Positions 11,240-25,935 of a stretch of 64,000 nt of DNA are shown here, piece after piece (position 1 is the first letter of the stretch; every line of letters starts with the position of its first letter). Origin of the DNA: Chondrosia reniformis (taxonomy: Eukaryota > Porifera > Demospongiae > Chondrillida > Chondrillidae); assembly GCA_947172415.1 (NCBI GenBank), contig OX359193.1, positions 3,280,501-3,344,500 on the forward strand, read 5' to 3'. Made by a program: the position numbers and the translations under genes. Below the pieces are notes generated by a model. That model saw only the letters and a program-made list of their open reading frames with translations, was not told the origin of the DNA and did not search any database.

Positions 11240-11714
11240 CAGACCTGCCAAGGCTAGGCTTAGAGAATGTGTGAGACTTTCTCAAGAAATGAGTGAGACC
11301 GCCCCAAAATGCGTGAGATTTCAAAAAAATTCGCTCGGTACGCTCGCGTACATTTCCCTCAATACCCTCACTGTTAACATTAGATGGCTAATACCATACA
11401 TTACATCGTCAATTAAAAATGGAGGAGAAAGCGCCGCTGCGCTTACGGATTACTGCTAGATCATGGGTCTATAAGTCGTAATAAATGGGATACGGATAGA
11501 TCATCGACAAGAATTTAAAGATATACACTCCACAGTCAAGGAATAGCCCCATCAGCCTGTATGGCTGATCTGCCTGCTGGGGAGACTAGAGTGAGTGTGA
11601 CAGTGAGTGAGAATCAGGAAAAGGCGTGAGATCTGGCACAGATATGCGTGTGAGCGTGACATGACGGTCAAATGCGTGTGTCTCACGCCAGATGCGTGAG
11701 ACCTGGCAGGTCTG
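11240..11714. mobile_element. 475-bp hAT-like MITE in satellite B
   Basis: The terminal inverted repeat CAGACCTGCCA at 11240 matches the right end at 11714 in reverse complement. The satellite hexamer CCGAAG is present on both sides (11234-11239 and 11715-11720), giving a clean target-site duplication in the known monomer. Subterminal GTGAGAC / GCGTGAGAT motifs recur many times near both ends, as transposase-binding repeats do in hAT and CACTA elements. There is no transposase frame; the 62-codon frame at 11271-11459 is incidental. hAT elements usually make 8-bp duplications, so the superfamily is tentative. Confidence 0.7.
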
Positions 11715-14700
11715 CCGAAGCTCTACGACCCATCAAGATAAAAATGGCCGCCGATTTCGAAAATGTGGGCTATGAAGTTGTAACGAAGACCATTTCTAGG
11801 ATAAATATGGCCGCCTAATCCGATTAAAGGGTCCCCGAAGCTCTACGACCTATTGCTGAGTTAAAAATGGCCGCCGATTTCGAAAATATGGGCAATGAAG
11901 CCATAACGAAGACCATTTCTAGGATAAAAATGGCCGCCGAATCTGATTAAAGGGTCCCTGAAGCTCTACGACCTAACACCGAGATAAAAATGGCCGCCAA
12001 TTTCGAAAATATGGGCTATGAAGCCGTACCGAAAACCGTTTCTAGGATAAAATGGCCGCCGAATCCGATTAAAGGGTCCCCGAAACTCTAATACCTATCA
12101 CCGAGATAAAAATTGCCGCCGAATAAAAATAAAGGGTCCTCGAAGATCAAAGACCTATCCCCGAGTGAAAAATGGCAGCCGATTTCGAAAATATGGACTA
12201 TGAAGCCGTAACGAAGACCGTTTCTAGGATAAAAATGGCCGCCGAATCCGATTAAAGGGTCCCCGAAACTCTACGATCTATCCCCGAGTTAAAAAGACCA
12301 CCGATTTCCAAAATATGGGCTGTGAAGCCGTACCGAAGACCGTTTCTAGGATAAAAATTGCCGCTGAATCCGAATAAAGGGTCCCTGAAGCTCTACGACC
12401 TATCAATAAGATAAAAATGGTCGCCGATTTCGAAAATATGGGCTATGAAGCCGTACCGAAGATCGTTTCTAGGATAAAAATGCCCGCTGAATCCGATTAA
12501 AGGGTACCCGAAGCCCTACGACCTATCACCGAGATAAAAATGGCCGCCGATTTCGAAAATATGGGCTATGAAGCCATACCGAAGTCCATTTCTAGGATAA
12601 AAATGGCCGTTGAATCCGATTAAAGGGTCCCCAAAGCTCTGCGACCTATTCCCGACTTAAAAATGGCCGCCGATTTCGAAAATATGGGCTATGAAGCCGT
12701 ACCGAAGACCGTTTCTTGGATAAAAATTGCCGCCGAATCCGATTAAAGGGTCCCTGAAGCTCTATGACCTAACACCGAGATAAAAATGGCCGCCGATTTC
12801 GAAAATATGGGCTATGAAGCCGTACCGAAAACCGTTTCTAGGATAAAATGGCCGCCGAATCCGATTAAAGGGTCCCCGAAACTCTACGATCTATCCCCGA
12901 GTTAAAAAAGACCACCGATTTCCAAAATATGGGCTGTGAAGCCGTACCGAAGACCGTTTCTAGGATAAAAATTGCCCCTGAATCCGAATAAAGGGTCCCG
13001 AAGCTCTACGACCTATCAATAAGATAAAAATGGTTGCCGATTTCGAAAATATGTGCTATGAAGTTGTAACGAAGACCGTTTCTAGGATAAAAATGGCCGC
13101 TGAATCCGATTAAAGGGTCCCTAAAGCTCTGCGACCTATCCCCAACTTAAAAATGGCAGCCGATTTCCAAAATATGGACTATGAAGCCGTAACGAAGACC
13201 GTTTCTAGGATAAAAATGGCCGCCGAATCCGATTAAAGGGTCCCCGAAACTCTACGATCTATCCCCGAGTTAAAAAAGACCACCGATTTCGAAAATATGG
13301 GCTGTGAAGCCGTTCTGAAGACCGTTTCTAGGATAAAAATTGCCGCTGAATCCGAATAAAGGGTCCCCGAAGGTCTACGACCTATCAATAAGATAAAAAT
13401 GGTCGCCTATTTCGAAAATATGGGCTATGAAGTTGTAACGAAGACCGTTTCTAGGATAAAAATGGCCGTCTAATCCGATTAAAGGGTCCCCGAACCTCTA
13501 CGACCTGTCCCCGAGTTAAATATGGCCGCTGATTTCGAAAATATGGGCTATGAAGCCGTAACGAAGACCATTTCTAGGATAAAAATGGCCGCCGAATCCG
13601 ATTAAAGGGTCCCTGAAGCTGTACGACCTATCACCGAGATAAAAATGGCCGCCAATTTCGAAAATATGGGCTATTAAGCCGTAGCGAAAAACGTTTCTAG
13701 GATAAAATGGCCGCCGAATCCGATTAAAGGGTCCCCGAAACTCTAATACCTATCACCAAGATAAAAATTGCCGCCGAATACAAATAAAGGGTCCTCGAAG
13801 ATCGAAGATCTATCCCCGAGTTAAAAATGGCAGCCGATTTCGAAAATATGGACTATGAAGCCGTAACGAAGACCGTTTCTAGGATAAAAATGGCCGCCGA
13901 ATCCGATTAAAGGGTCCCCGAAACTCTACGATCTATCCCCGATTTAAAAAAGACCACCGATTTCGAAATTATTGGCTATGAAGTTGTAACGAAGACCGTT
14001 TCTAGGATAAAAATGGCCGTCTAATCCGATTAAAGGGTCCCCGAAGCTCTACGACCTATCCCCGAGTTAAATATGGCCGCTGATTTCGAAAATATGGGCT
14101 ATGAAGCCGTAACGAAGACCATTTCTAGGATAAAAATGGCCGCCGAATCCGATTTAAGGGTCCCTGAAGCTGTACGACCTATCACCGAGATAAAAATGGT
14201 CGCCAATTTCGAAAATATGGGCTATGAAGCCGTAGCGAAAAACGTTTCTAGGATAAAATGGCCGCCGAATCCGATTAAAGGGTCCCCGAAACCCTAATAC
14301 CTATCACCAAGATAAAAATTGCCGCCGAATACAAATAAAGGGTCCTCGAAGATCAAAGACCTATCCCCGAGTTAAAAATGGCAGCCGATTTCGAAAATAT
14401 GGACTATGAAGCCGTAACGAAGACCGTTTCTAGGATAAAAATGGCCGCCGAATCCGATTAAAGGGTCCCCGAAACTCTACGATCTATCCCCGAGTTAAAA
14501 AAGACCACCGATTTCGAAATTATGGGCTGTGAAGCCATACCGAAGACCGTTTCTAGGATAAAAATTGCCGCTGAATCCGAATAAAGGGTCCCCGAAGCTC
14601 TACGACCTATCAACAAGATAAAAATGGCCGCTGATTTCGAAAAGATGGGCTATGAAGTTGTAACAAAGACCGTTTCTAGGATAAAAATGGCCGTCTAATC

Positions 14701-17700
14701 CGATTAAAAGGTCCCCGAAGCTCTACGACCTATCCCCGAGTTAAATATGGCCGCTGATGTCGAAAATATGGGCTATGAAGACGTAATGAAGACTATTTCT
14801 GGGATAAAAATGGCCGCCGAATCCGATTAAAGGGTCCCTGAAGCTCTACGACCTATCACCGAGATAAAAAAGGCCGCTGATTTCGAAAATATGGGCTATG
14901 AAGCCGTACCGAAGACAGTTTCTAGGATAAAAATGGCCGCTGAATCCGATTAAAGGGTCCCCGAAGCTACACGACCTACCCCAAACTTAAAAATGGCCAC
15001 TGATTTCGAAAATATGGGCTATGAAGTTGTAACCAAAACCGTTTCTAGGATAAAAATGGCCGCCTAATCCGATAAAAGGGTCCCCAAAGCTCTACGACCT
15101 ATCACCGAGATAAAAATGGCCGCCGATTTCGAAAATATGGGCTATGAAGCCGTACCGAAGTCCATTTCTAGGATAAAAATGGCCACTGAACAGAATTAAA
15201 GGGTCCCCTAAGCTCTACGATCTATCCCCGACTTAAAAATGGCCGATGATTTCGAAAATATGGACTATGAAGTTGTAACGAAGACCGTTTATAGGAGAAA
15301 AATGGCCGCCGAATCCGAATTAAGGGTCCCCTAAGCTCTACGATCTATCCCCGAGTTAAAAATGGCCGCCGATTTTGAAAATATGGGCTATGAAGCCGTA
15401 CTGAAGACCGTTTCTAGGATGAAAATGGCCGCAGAATCCGAATAAAGGGTCCCCGAAGCTCTACGACCAATCAACAAGATAAAAATGGCCGCCGATTTCG
15501 AAAATATGAGCTATGAAGCCGTACCAAAAACCGTTTCTAGGATAAAAATGGCCACCGAATCCAATTAAAGGGTCCCCGAAACTCTACGACCTATCACCGA
15601 GTTAAAAATGGCCGCCGATTTCGAAAATATGGGCTATGAAGTCGTACCGAAGACCGTTTCGAGGATGAAAATGGCCGCCGAATCCGATTAAAGGGTCCCC
15701 GAAGTTCTATGACCTATCACCGAGATAAAAATGGCCGCCGATTTCGAAAATATGGGCTATGAAGCCGTACCGAAGTCCATTTCTAGGATAAAAATGGCCG
15801 CTGAATCCGATTAAAGGGTCCCCGAAGCTCCACGACCTATCCCCGATTTAAAAATGGCCACTGATTTCGAAAATATGGGCTATGAAGCCGTGACGAAGAC
15901 CATTTCTAGGATAAAAATGGCCGACGAATCCGATAATAGGGTCCCTGAAGCTCTATGACCTATCACCGAGATAAAATGGCCGCCCATTTCGAAAAGATGG
16001 GCTATGAAGCGTACCGAAGACCGTTTCTAGGCTAAAATGGCCGCTGATTCCGATTAAAAGGTCCCAGAAGGTTTACGACCTATCGCCGAAATAAAAATGG
16101 CCGCTGATTTCGAAAATATGGGCTATGAAGCTGTACCGAAGTCCATTTCTAGGATAAAAATGGCCTCTGAACCGGATTAAAGGGTCCCCTAAGCTCTACG
16201 ACCTATCCCCGACTTAAAAATGGCCGATGATTTCGAAAATATGGACTATGAAGTTGTAACGAAGACCGTTTATAGGAGAAAAATGGCCGCCGAATCCGAA
16301 TTAAGGGTCCCCGAAGCTCTACGACCAATCAACAAGATAAAAATGGCGGCCGAAGTTGAAAATATGGGCTATGAAGTTGTAACGAAAACCATTTCTAGGA
16401 TAAAAATGGCCGCCAAATCCGATTACAGCGGCCCTGAAGCTCTACGACCTATCACAAAGATAAAAATGGCCGCCGATTTCGAAAATATTAGCTATCAACC
16501 GTACCAAAAACCGTTTCTAGGATTAAAATGGCCACCGAATCCAATTAAAGGGTCCCCGAAACACTACGACCTATCACCGAGTTAAAAATGGCCGCTGATT
16601 TCGAAAAAATGGGCTATGAAGTCATACCGAAGACCGTTTCTAGGATGAAAATGGCCGCCGAATCCGATTAAAGGGTCCCCGAAGTTCTATGACCTATCAC
16701 GGAGATAAAAATGGCCGCCGATTTCGAAAATATGGGCTATGAAGCGGTACCGAAGACCGTTTCTAAGATAAAAATGGCCGCCGAATACAAATAAAGGTTC
16801 CCCGAATATCGAAGGCCTATCCCCGAGTTACAAATGGCCGCCGATTTCGAAACTATGGGCTATGAAGCTGTACCGAAGTCCATTTCTAGAATAAAAATGG
16901 CCTCTGAACCGGATTAAAGGGTCCCCTAAGCTCTACGACCTATCCCCGACTGAAAAATGGCCGATGATTTCGAAAATATGGACTATGAAGTTGTAACGAA
17001 GACCGTTTATAGGAGAAAAATGGCCGCCGAATCCGAATTAAGGGTCCCCTAAGCTCTACGATCTATCCCCGAGTTAAAAATGGCCGCTGATTTTGAAAAT
17101 ATGGGCTATGAAGCCGTACCGAAGACCGTTTCTAGGATGAAAATGGCCGCAGAATCCGAATAAAGGGTCCCCGAAGCTCTACGACCAATCAACAAGATAA
17201 AAATGGCGAACGAAGTCGAAAATATGGGCTATGAAGTTGTAACGAAAACCATTTCTAGGATAAAAATGGCCGCCAAATCCGATTACAGGGGCCGTGAAGC
17301 TCTACGACCTATCACAAAGATAAAAATGGCCGCCGATTTCGAAAATATTAGCTATCAAGCCGTACCAAAAACCGTTTCTAGGATAAAAATGGCCACCGAA
17401 TCCAATTAAAGGGTCCCCGAAACTCTACGACCTATCACCGAGTTAAAAATGGCCGCCGATTTCGAAAAAATGGGCTATGAAATCGTACCGAAGACCGTTT
17501 CTAGGATGAAAATGGCCGCCGAATCCGATTAAAGGGTCCCCGAAGTTCTATGACCTATCACGGAGATAAAAATGGCCGCCGATTTCGAAAATATGGGCTA
17601 TGAAGCGGTACCAAAGACCGTTTCTAAGATAAAAATGGCCGCCGAATACAAATAAAGGTTCCCCGAATATCGAAGGCCTATCCCCGAGTTAAAAATGGCC

Positions 17701-20700
17701 GTCGATTTCGAAAATATTGGCTATGAAGCCGTACCGAAAACCGTTTCAAGGATAAAAATGGCCGCCGAATCCGATTAAAGGGTCACCGAAACTCTACGAC
17801 CTATCACCTAGATAAAAATTGCCGCCGAATACAAATAAAGGTCCCCGAAGATAGAAGACCTATCCCCGAGTTAAAAATGGCCGCTGATTTCGAAAATATG
17901 GGCTATGACGCCCTAACGAAGACCATTTCTAGGATAAAATTGGCCGCCGAATCCGATTATAGGGTCCCTGAAGCTCTACGACGTATCACCGAGATATAAT
18001 GGCCGCCCATTTCGAAAATATGGGCAATGAAGTGTACCGAAGACCGTTTCTAGGATGAAAATGGCCGCAGAATCCGAATAAAGGGTCCCCGAAGCTCTAC
18101 GACCTATCAACAAGATAAAAATGGCCGCCGATTTCGAAAATATGGGCTATGAAGTTGTAACGAAGACGATTTCTAGGATTAAAATGGCCGTGGAACCCGA
18201 TTAAAGTGGCCCGTGAAGCTCTACGACCTATCACAGAGAAAAAAATGGCCGCCGATTTCGAAAATACGAGCTATGAAGCCGTACCGAAAACAGTTTCTAT
18301 GATAAAAATGGCCACCGAATACGATTAAAGGGTCTCCGAAACTCTACGACCCATCAGCGAGATAAAAATTGCCACCGAATACAAATAAAGGGTCCCCGAA
18401 GATCGAAGACCTATCCCCGAGTAAAAAATGGCCTCCGATTTCGAAAATATGGACTATGAAGTTGTAACGAAGACCATTTCTAGGATTAAAATGGCCACGG
18501 AACCCGATTAAAGGGGCCCTGAAGCTCAACGACCTATCATAGAGAAAAAAACGGCCGACGATTTCGAAAATATGAGCTATGAAGCCGTGCCGAAAACCGT
18601 TTCTAGGATAAAAATGGCCACCGAATACGATTAAAGGGTCCCCAAAACTCTACGACCTATCAGCGAGATAAAAATTGCCGCCGAATACAAATAAAGGGTC
18701 CCCGAAGATCGAAGACCTATCCCCGAGTAAGAAATGGCCACCGATTTCGAAAATATGGACTATGAAGCCGTAACCAAGACGGTTTCTAGGATAATAATGG
18801 TTGCCGAATCCGATTAAAGGGTCCCCAAAGCTCTACGATCTATCCCCGAATTAAAAATGGCCGCCGATTTCGAAAATATGGGCTATGAAGTCGTACCGAA
18901 GACCGTTTCTAGGATGAAAATGGCCGCTGAATCCGATTAAAGGGTCCCCGAAGCTCTACGACCTATCACCGAGATAAAAATGGCCGTCGATTTCGAAAAT
19001 GTGGGCTATGAAGCCGTAACTAAGACCGATTCTAGAATAAAAATGGCCGCCTAAACCAATTAAAGGGTCCCCGAAGTTCCACGACCTATCCCCGAGCTAA
19101 AAATGGCCGCCGATTTCCCAAATATGGGCTATGAAGTCGTAACGAAGACCATTTCCAGGATAAAAATGGCCGCCGAATCCGATTAAAGGGTCCCCGAACC
19201 TCCACGAACTATCACCTAAATAAAAATGGCCGCCGATTTCGAAAATATGGGCTATGAAACCATACTGAAGACAGTTTCTAGGATAAAAATGGCCGCCTAA
19301 TCCGATTAAAGGGTCCCCGAAGCTCTACGACCTATCCCTGAGTTAAAGAAGGCCGCCGATTTCGAAAATATGGGCTATGAAGCCATAACGAAGACCGTTT
19401 CTAGGATAAAAATGGCCGCCTAATCCGATTAAAGGGTCCCCGAAGCTCTATGACCTATCACCGTTATAAAAATATCCGTCGATTTCGAAAATATGGGCTA
19501 TGAAGCCGTAACGAAGACCGTTTCTAGAATAAAAATAGCCGCCTAAACCGATTAAAGGGTCCCCAAAGCTCTACGAACTATCCCCGAGCTAAAAATGGCC
19601 GTCGATTTCCAAAATATGGGCTATGAAGAGGTAACGAAGACCGTTTCTAGGATAAAAATGGCCGCCTAAACCGATTAAAGGGTCCCCGTAGCTCCACGAC
19701 CTATCACCTAAATAAAATGGCTGCCGAATTCGAAAATATGGGCTATGAAGCCATACCGAAGACAGTTTCTAGGATAAAAATGATAAAAATGGCCGCCTAA
19801 TCCGATTAAAGGGTCCTCGAAACTCTACGACCTATCCCTGAGTTAAAAATGGCCGCCGATTTCTAAATATGGCCTATGAAGCCGTAAGGAAGACCGTTTC
19901 TAGGTTAAAAATTGCCGCCTAATCCGATTGAAGGGTCCCCGAAGCTCTACGAACTATCCCCGAGCTTAAAATGGCCGCCCATTTCCAAAATATGGGCTAC
20001 GAAGCTGTAACAAAGACCATTTCAAGGATAAAAATGGCCGCTTAAACCGATTAAAGGGTCCCCGAAGCTCTACGAACTTTCACCGAGGTAAAAATGGCCG
20101 CCGATTTCCAAAATATGGGCTATGAAGCCTTAACCAAGACCGTTTCTAGGATAAAAATGGCCGCCTAATCAGAATAAAGGGTCCCCGATGGTCTACGAAC
20201 TATCCCCGAACTAAAAATGGCCGACGATTTCCAAAATATGGGCTATGAAGCCGTAACGAAGACCATTTCTTGGATAAAAATGGCCGCCAAATTTTATTAA
20301 GGGGTCCCCGAAGCTCTGCGACCTATTGCTGAGTTAAAAATGACCGCCGATTTCCAAAATATGGGCTATGAAGCCGTAACGAAGACCGTTTCTAGAATAA
20401 AAATAGCCGCCTAAACCGATGAAAGGGTCCTCGAAGCTCTACGACCTATCCCCGAGCTAAAAATGGCCGCCTATTTCCAAAATATGGGCTATGAAGCCGT
20501 AACAAAGACGGTTTCTAGGATAAAAATGGCTGCCTAATCAGATTAAAGGGTCCCCGAAGCTCTACGACCTATCCCGAGTTAAAAATGGCCGCGATTTTGA
20601 AAATATGGGCTATGAAGCCGTAACGAAGACCATTTCTAGGATAAAAATGGCCGCCGAATCCAATTAAAGGGTCCCCGAAGCTCCACTACCTATCACCGAG

Positions 20701-23700
20701 ATAAATATGGCCACCGATTTTGAAAATATGGGCTATGAAACCGTAAGAAAGGTCGTTTCTAGGATAAAAATGGCCGCTGAATTTGATTAAAGGGTCCCCG
20801 AAGCTCTACGACCTATCCCCAAGTTAAAAATGGCCGCCGATTTCCAAAATAGGAGCTATCAAGCCGAAACGAAGACCATTTCTGGGATAAAAATGGCCGC
20901 TGAATCCGATTAAAGGGTCCCCGAAGCTCTATGACCTATCACCAATATAAAAATGGCCACCGATTTCGAAAATATGGGCTATGAAACCGTAATGAAGGTC
21001 GTTTCTAGGATAAAAATGGCCGCTGAATTTGATTAAAGGGTCCCCGAAGCTGTACGACCTATCCTCGAGTTAAAAATGGCCGCCGTTTTCCAAAATATGG
21101 GCTATGAAGCCGAAACGAAGACCATTTCTAGGATAAAAATGGCCGCCGAATCCGATTAAAGGGTCCCCGAAGCTCTACGACCTATCCCTGAGTTAAAATG
21201 GCCCCCGATTTGGAAAATATGGGCTATGAAGTTGTAACAAAGACCGTTTCTTGGATAAAAATGGCCGCCTAATTTGATTAAAGGGTCCCCGAAGCTCTAC
21301 GACCTATCCCGAGTTAAAAATGGCCGCGATTTTGAAAATATGGGCTATGAAGCCGTACCGAAGATAGTCTCTAGGATAAAAATGGCCGCCGAATCCGATT
21401 AAATGGTCCCCGAAGCTATACGACCCATACCCGAGCTAAAAATGGCCGCCGATTTCGAAAATATGGTCTATGAAGTCGTAACGAAGACCATTTCTAGGAT
21501 AAAAATGGCCGCCCAATTTGATTAAAGGGTCCCCGAAGCTCTACGACCTATTCCGAGTTAAAAATGGCCGCCGATTTCGAAAATATTTGCTATGAAGTTG
21601 TAACAAAGACCGTTTCTAGGATAAAAATGGCCGCCTAATCCGATTAAAGGGTCCCCGAAGCTCTACGACCTATCCCGAGTTAAAAATGGCCGCCGATTTT
21701 GAAAATATGGGCTATGAAGCCGTACCGAAGATAGTTTCGAGGATAAAAATGGCCGCAGAATCCGATTAAAGGGTCCCCGAAGCTCTACGACCTATCCCCA
21801 AGTTAAAAATGGCCGCCGATTTCCAAAATAGGAGCTATCAAGCCGAAACGAAGACCATTTCTGGGATAAAAATGGCCGCTGAATCCGATTAAAGGGTCCC
21901 CGAAGCTCTATGACCTATCACCAATATAAAAATGGCCACCGATTTCGAAAATATGGGCTATGAAACCGTAATGAAGGTCGTTTCTAGGATAAAAATGGCC
22001 GCTGAATTTGATTAAAGGGTCCCCGAAGCTGTACGACCTATCCTCGAGTTACAAATGGCCGCCGATTTCCAAAATATGGGCTATGAAGTTGTAACAAAGA
22101 CCGTTTCTAGGATAAAAATGGCCGTCTAATCCGATTAAAGGGTCCCCGAACCTCTACGACCTGTCCCCGAGTTAAATATGGCCGCTGATTTCGAAAATAT
22201 GGGCTATGAAGCCGTAACGAAGACCATTTCTAGGATAAAAATGGCCGCCGAATCCGATTAAAGGGTCCCTGAAGCTGTACAACCTATCACCGAGATAATA
22301 ATGGCCGCCAATTTCGAAAATATGGGCTATTAAGCCGTAGCGAAAAACGTTTCTAGGATAAAATGGCCGCCGAATCCGATTAAAGGGTCCCCGAAACTCT
22401 ATGACCTATCACCAATATAAAAATGGCCACCGATTTCGAAAATATGGGCTATGAAACCGTAATGAAGGTCGTTTCTAGGATAAAAATGGCCGCTGAATTT
22501 GATTAAAGGGTCCCCGAAGCTGTACGACCTATCCTCGAGTTACAAATGGCCGCCGATTTCCAAAATATGGGCTATGAAGCCGAAACGAAGACCATTTCTA
22601 GGATAAAAATGGCCGCCGAATCCGATTAAAGGGTCCCCTAAGCTCTACGACCTATCCCTGAGTTAAAATGGCCCCCGATTTGGAAAATATGGGCTATGAA
22701 GTTGTAACAAAGACCGTTTCTTGGATAAAAATGGCCGCCTAATTTGATTAAAGGGTCCCCGAAGCTCTACGACCTATCCCGAGTTAAAAATGGCCGCGAT
22801 TTTGAAAATATGGGCTATGAAGCCGTACCGAAGATAGTCTCTAGGATAAAAATGGCCGCCGAATCCGATTAAATGGTCCCCGAAGCTATATGACCTATAC
22901 CCGAGCTAAAAATGGCCGCCGATTTTGAAAATATGGGCTATGAAGCCGTACCGAAGATAGTTTCTAGGATAAAAATGGCCGCCGAATCCGATTAAAGGGT
23001 CCCCGAAGCCCTACGACCTATCCCCGAGTTAAAAAGGGCCGCAGATTTCCAAAATAGGAGCTATCAAGCCGAAACGAAGACCATTTCTAGGATAAAAATG
23101 GCCGCTGAATCCGATTAAAGGGTCCCCGAAGCTCCACGACCTATCACCAATATAAAAATGGCCACCGATTTCGAAAATATGGGCTATGAAACCGTAATGA
23201 AGGTCGTTTCTATGATAAAAATGGCCGCTCAATTTGATTAAAGGGTCCCCGAAGCTGTACGACCTATCCCCGAGTTAAAAATGGCCGCCGATTTCCAAAA
23301 TATGGGCTATGAAGCCGAAACCAAGACCATTTCTAGGATAAAAATGGCCGCCGAATCCGATTAAAGGGTCCCCGAAGCTCTACGACCTATCCCGAGTTAA
23401 AAATGGCCGCCGATTTTGAAAATATGGGCTATGAAGCCGTACCGAAGATAGTCTCTAGGATAAAAATGGCTGCCGAATTCGATTAAACGGTCTCCGAAGC
23501 TATACGACCTATACCCGAGCTAAAAATGGCCGCCGATTTCGAAATATGGTCTATGAAGCCGTAACGAAGACCATTTCTAGGATAAAAATGGCCGCCCAAT
23601 TTGATTAAAGGGTCCCTGAAGCTCTACGACCTATTCCTGACTTAAAAATGGCCGCCGATTTCGAAAATATTTGCTATGAAGTTGTAACAAAGACCATTTC

Positions 23701-24887
23701 TAGGATAAAAATGGCCGCCTAATCCGATTAAAGCGTCCCCGAAGCTCTACGACCTATCCCGAGTTAAAAATGGCCGCCGATTTGGGAAAATATGGGCTAT
23801 GAAGCCGTACCGAAGATAGTTTCTAGGATAAAAATGGCCGCCGAATCCAATTAAAGGGTCCCCAAAGCTCTACGACCTATCCCGAGTTAAAAATGGCCGC
23901 CGATTTTGGAAAATATGGGCTATGAATCCGTACCGAAGATAGTTTCTAGGAAAAAAATGGCCGCCAAATCCGATTAAAGGGTCCCTGAAGCTCTACGATC
24001 TATCCCCGAGTTAAAAATGGCCGCCGTTTTCGAAAATATGGTCTATGAAGCCGTAACGAAGACCATTTCTAGGATAAAAATGGCCGGCGAATCCGATTAA
24101 AGGGTACCCGAAGCTCAACGACCTATCACAGAGATTATAATGGCCACCGATTTCGAAAATATAGGCTATGAAGCCGTACCGAAGACAGTTTCTAGGATAA
24201 AAATGACCGCCGAAACCGATTAAAGGGTCCCCGAAGCTCTACGACCCATCCCCGAGTTAAAAATGGCCGACGATTTCAAAATATGAGCTATGAAGCCGAA
24301 ACGAAGACCATTTCTAGGATAAAAATGGCCGCCGAATCCGATTAAATGGTCCCCGAAGCTCTACGACCTTTCCCTGAGTTAAAATGGCCGCAGATTTCGA
24401 AAATATGGGCTATGAAGCCGTACCGAAGATAGTTTCTAGGATAAAAATGGCCGGCAAATCCGATTAAAGGGTCCCCGAAGGTATACGACCTATCCCCGAG
24501 TTAAAAATGGCCGCCGTTTTCGAAAATATGGTCTATGAAGCCGTAACGAAGACCATTTCTAGGATAAAAATGGCCGCCGAATCCGATTAAAGGGTCCCCG
24601 AAGCTCCACGACCTATCACCGAGATAAAAATGGCCGCCGATTTCGAAAATATGGGATATGAAACCGTAACGAAGACCATTTCTAGGCTAAAAATGGCCGC
24701 TGAATTTGATTAAAGGGTCCCCGAAGCTCTACGACCTCTCCCCGAGTTAAAAATGGCCGCCGATTTCCAAAATATGGGCTATGAAGTTGTAACAAAGACC
24801 GTTTCTAGGATAAAAATGGCCGCCGAATCCGATTAAAGGGTCCCCGAAGCTCTACGAGCTATCCCGAGTTAAAAATTGTCGCCGAAT
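11715..24887 (+). repeat. Satellite B (123-bp), main left array
   Basis: About 107 monomers. For example, successive ATGGCCGCCGATTTCG starts lie at 11021 and 11144, exactly 123 bp apart. Each monomer has a 63-bp half and a 60-bp half, both starting with AAAATGGCCGCCGA. Multi-monomer variants recur: the AAAAAGACCACCGA variant in 12290-14510, the AGGAGCTATC variant at 20851, 21830 and 23056, and the GACTATGAAGTTGT variant near 15270, 16250 and 16985. Spacings are close to 5, 6, 8 or 10 monomers. Open frames of 60-121 codons inside are satellite translations. Confidence 0.97.
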
Positions 24888-25935
24888 TTAAAAGAGACAC
24901 CTTTTTTCCCACACAATCCAGTGAGGCCATTAAGACCATCATTGCCAAAAATGCCGATGAAGTCGAAAACGGCCTTTTCGAAAATGAGACCCTTAACGGC
25001 CTGTCTGGCCGGCGTCAGTCTAAATGGAAATTTCAAAAAACGCCTTTGTTGCCCTCACAGTCAGGAAGGTCGTTTAGTCCCTTATCGCCAAAAGTGCCGA
25101 TGAGGTCCAAAACAGCCATTTTGAAAATGAATCTCTTAACGGCCTTATTTGACGGCAGGAGTCAAAACAGCATTTTTCAAAAAAAGGTCGTTTTTGCCCT
25201 CACAGGCCAGTAAGGCCGTTTAGACCCTCATCGCCAAAAGGGCCGATGGTGTCTAAAACAGCCATTTTGGTAATGAAGCCATTAACGGGCTTACTAGCCG
25301 GCGTGAGTCAAAACGGCATTTTTCAAAAAACGCCGTTTTTGCCCTCACAGGCCAGTAAGGCCGTTTAGACCCTCATCGCCAAAAGGGCCGATGGTGTCTA
25401 AAACAGCCATTTTGGAAATGAAGCCATTAACGGGCTTACTAGCCGGCCTGAGTCAAAACGGCATTTTTCAAAAAACGCCGTTTTTGCCCTCACAGGCCAG
25501 TAAGGCCGTTTAGACCCTCATCGCCAAAAGGGCCGATGGTGTCTAAAACGGCCATTTTTGAAATGAAGCCCTTAACGGCCTTACTGGCCGACGGGAGTCA
25601 AAATGGCATTTTTCAAAAAACGCCTTTTTGCCCTCACAGGCCAGTAAGGCCGTTTAGACCCTCATCGCCAAAAGGCCGATGGTGTCTAAAACAGCCATTT
25701 TGGAAATGAAGCCATTAACGGGCTTACTAGCCGGCCTGAGTCAAAACGGCATTTTTCAAAAAACGCCGTTTTTGCCCTCACAGGCCAGTAAGGCCGTTTA
25801 GACCCTCATCGCCAAAAGGGCCGATGGTGTCTAAAACGGCCATTTTTGAAATGAAGCCCTTAACGGCCTTACTGGCCGACGGGAGTAAAAATGGCATTTT
25901 TAAAAAACGCCGTTTTTGCCTTCACAGGCCAGTGA
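24888..25935 (+). repeat. Satellite C (145-bp), left half of palindrome core
   Basis: About seven units of 145 bp (TCAAAACGGC starts at 25308 and 25453). From about 25400 to 25900 two unit types alternate, giving a dimer of about 289 bp repeated twice; the AACGGCCATTTTTGAAATG type recurs at that spacing. Each unit has internal inverted repeats: AAAACGGC with GCCGTTTT, and GGCCAGTAAGGCCGTTTA (25350-25367) with the reverse of TTAACGGGCTTACTAGCCGG (25427-25446). The first unit next to B is divergent and is mirrored at 26430-26623. Frames at 24876-25103 and 25824-26150 are satellite translations. Confidence 0.93.

Noticed and set aside
16220..16585. 121-codon open frame on the + strand (and similar frames of 60-108 codons in satellites B and C on both strands)
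   Set aside because: They are translations of the 123-bp and 145-bp satellites. Neighbouring monomers have a stop at the same place, and there is no start context, splice structure or non-repetitive domain.
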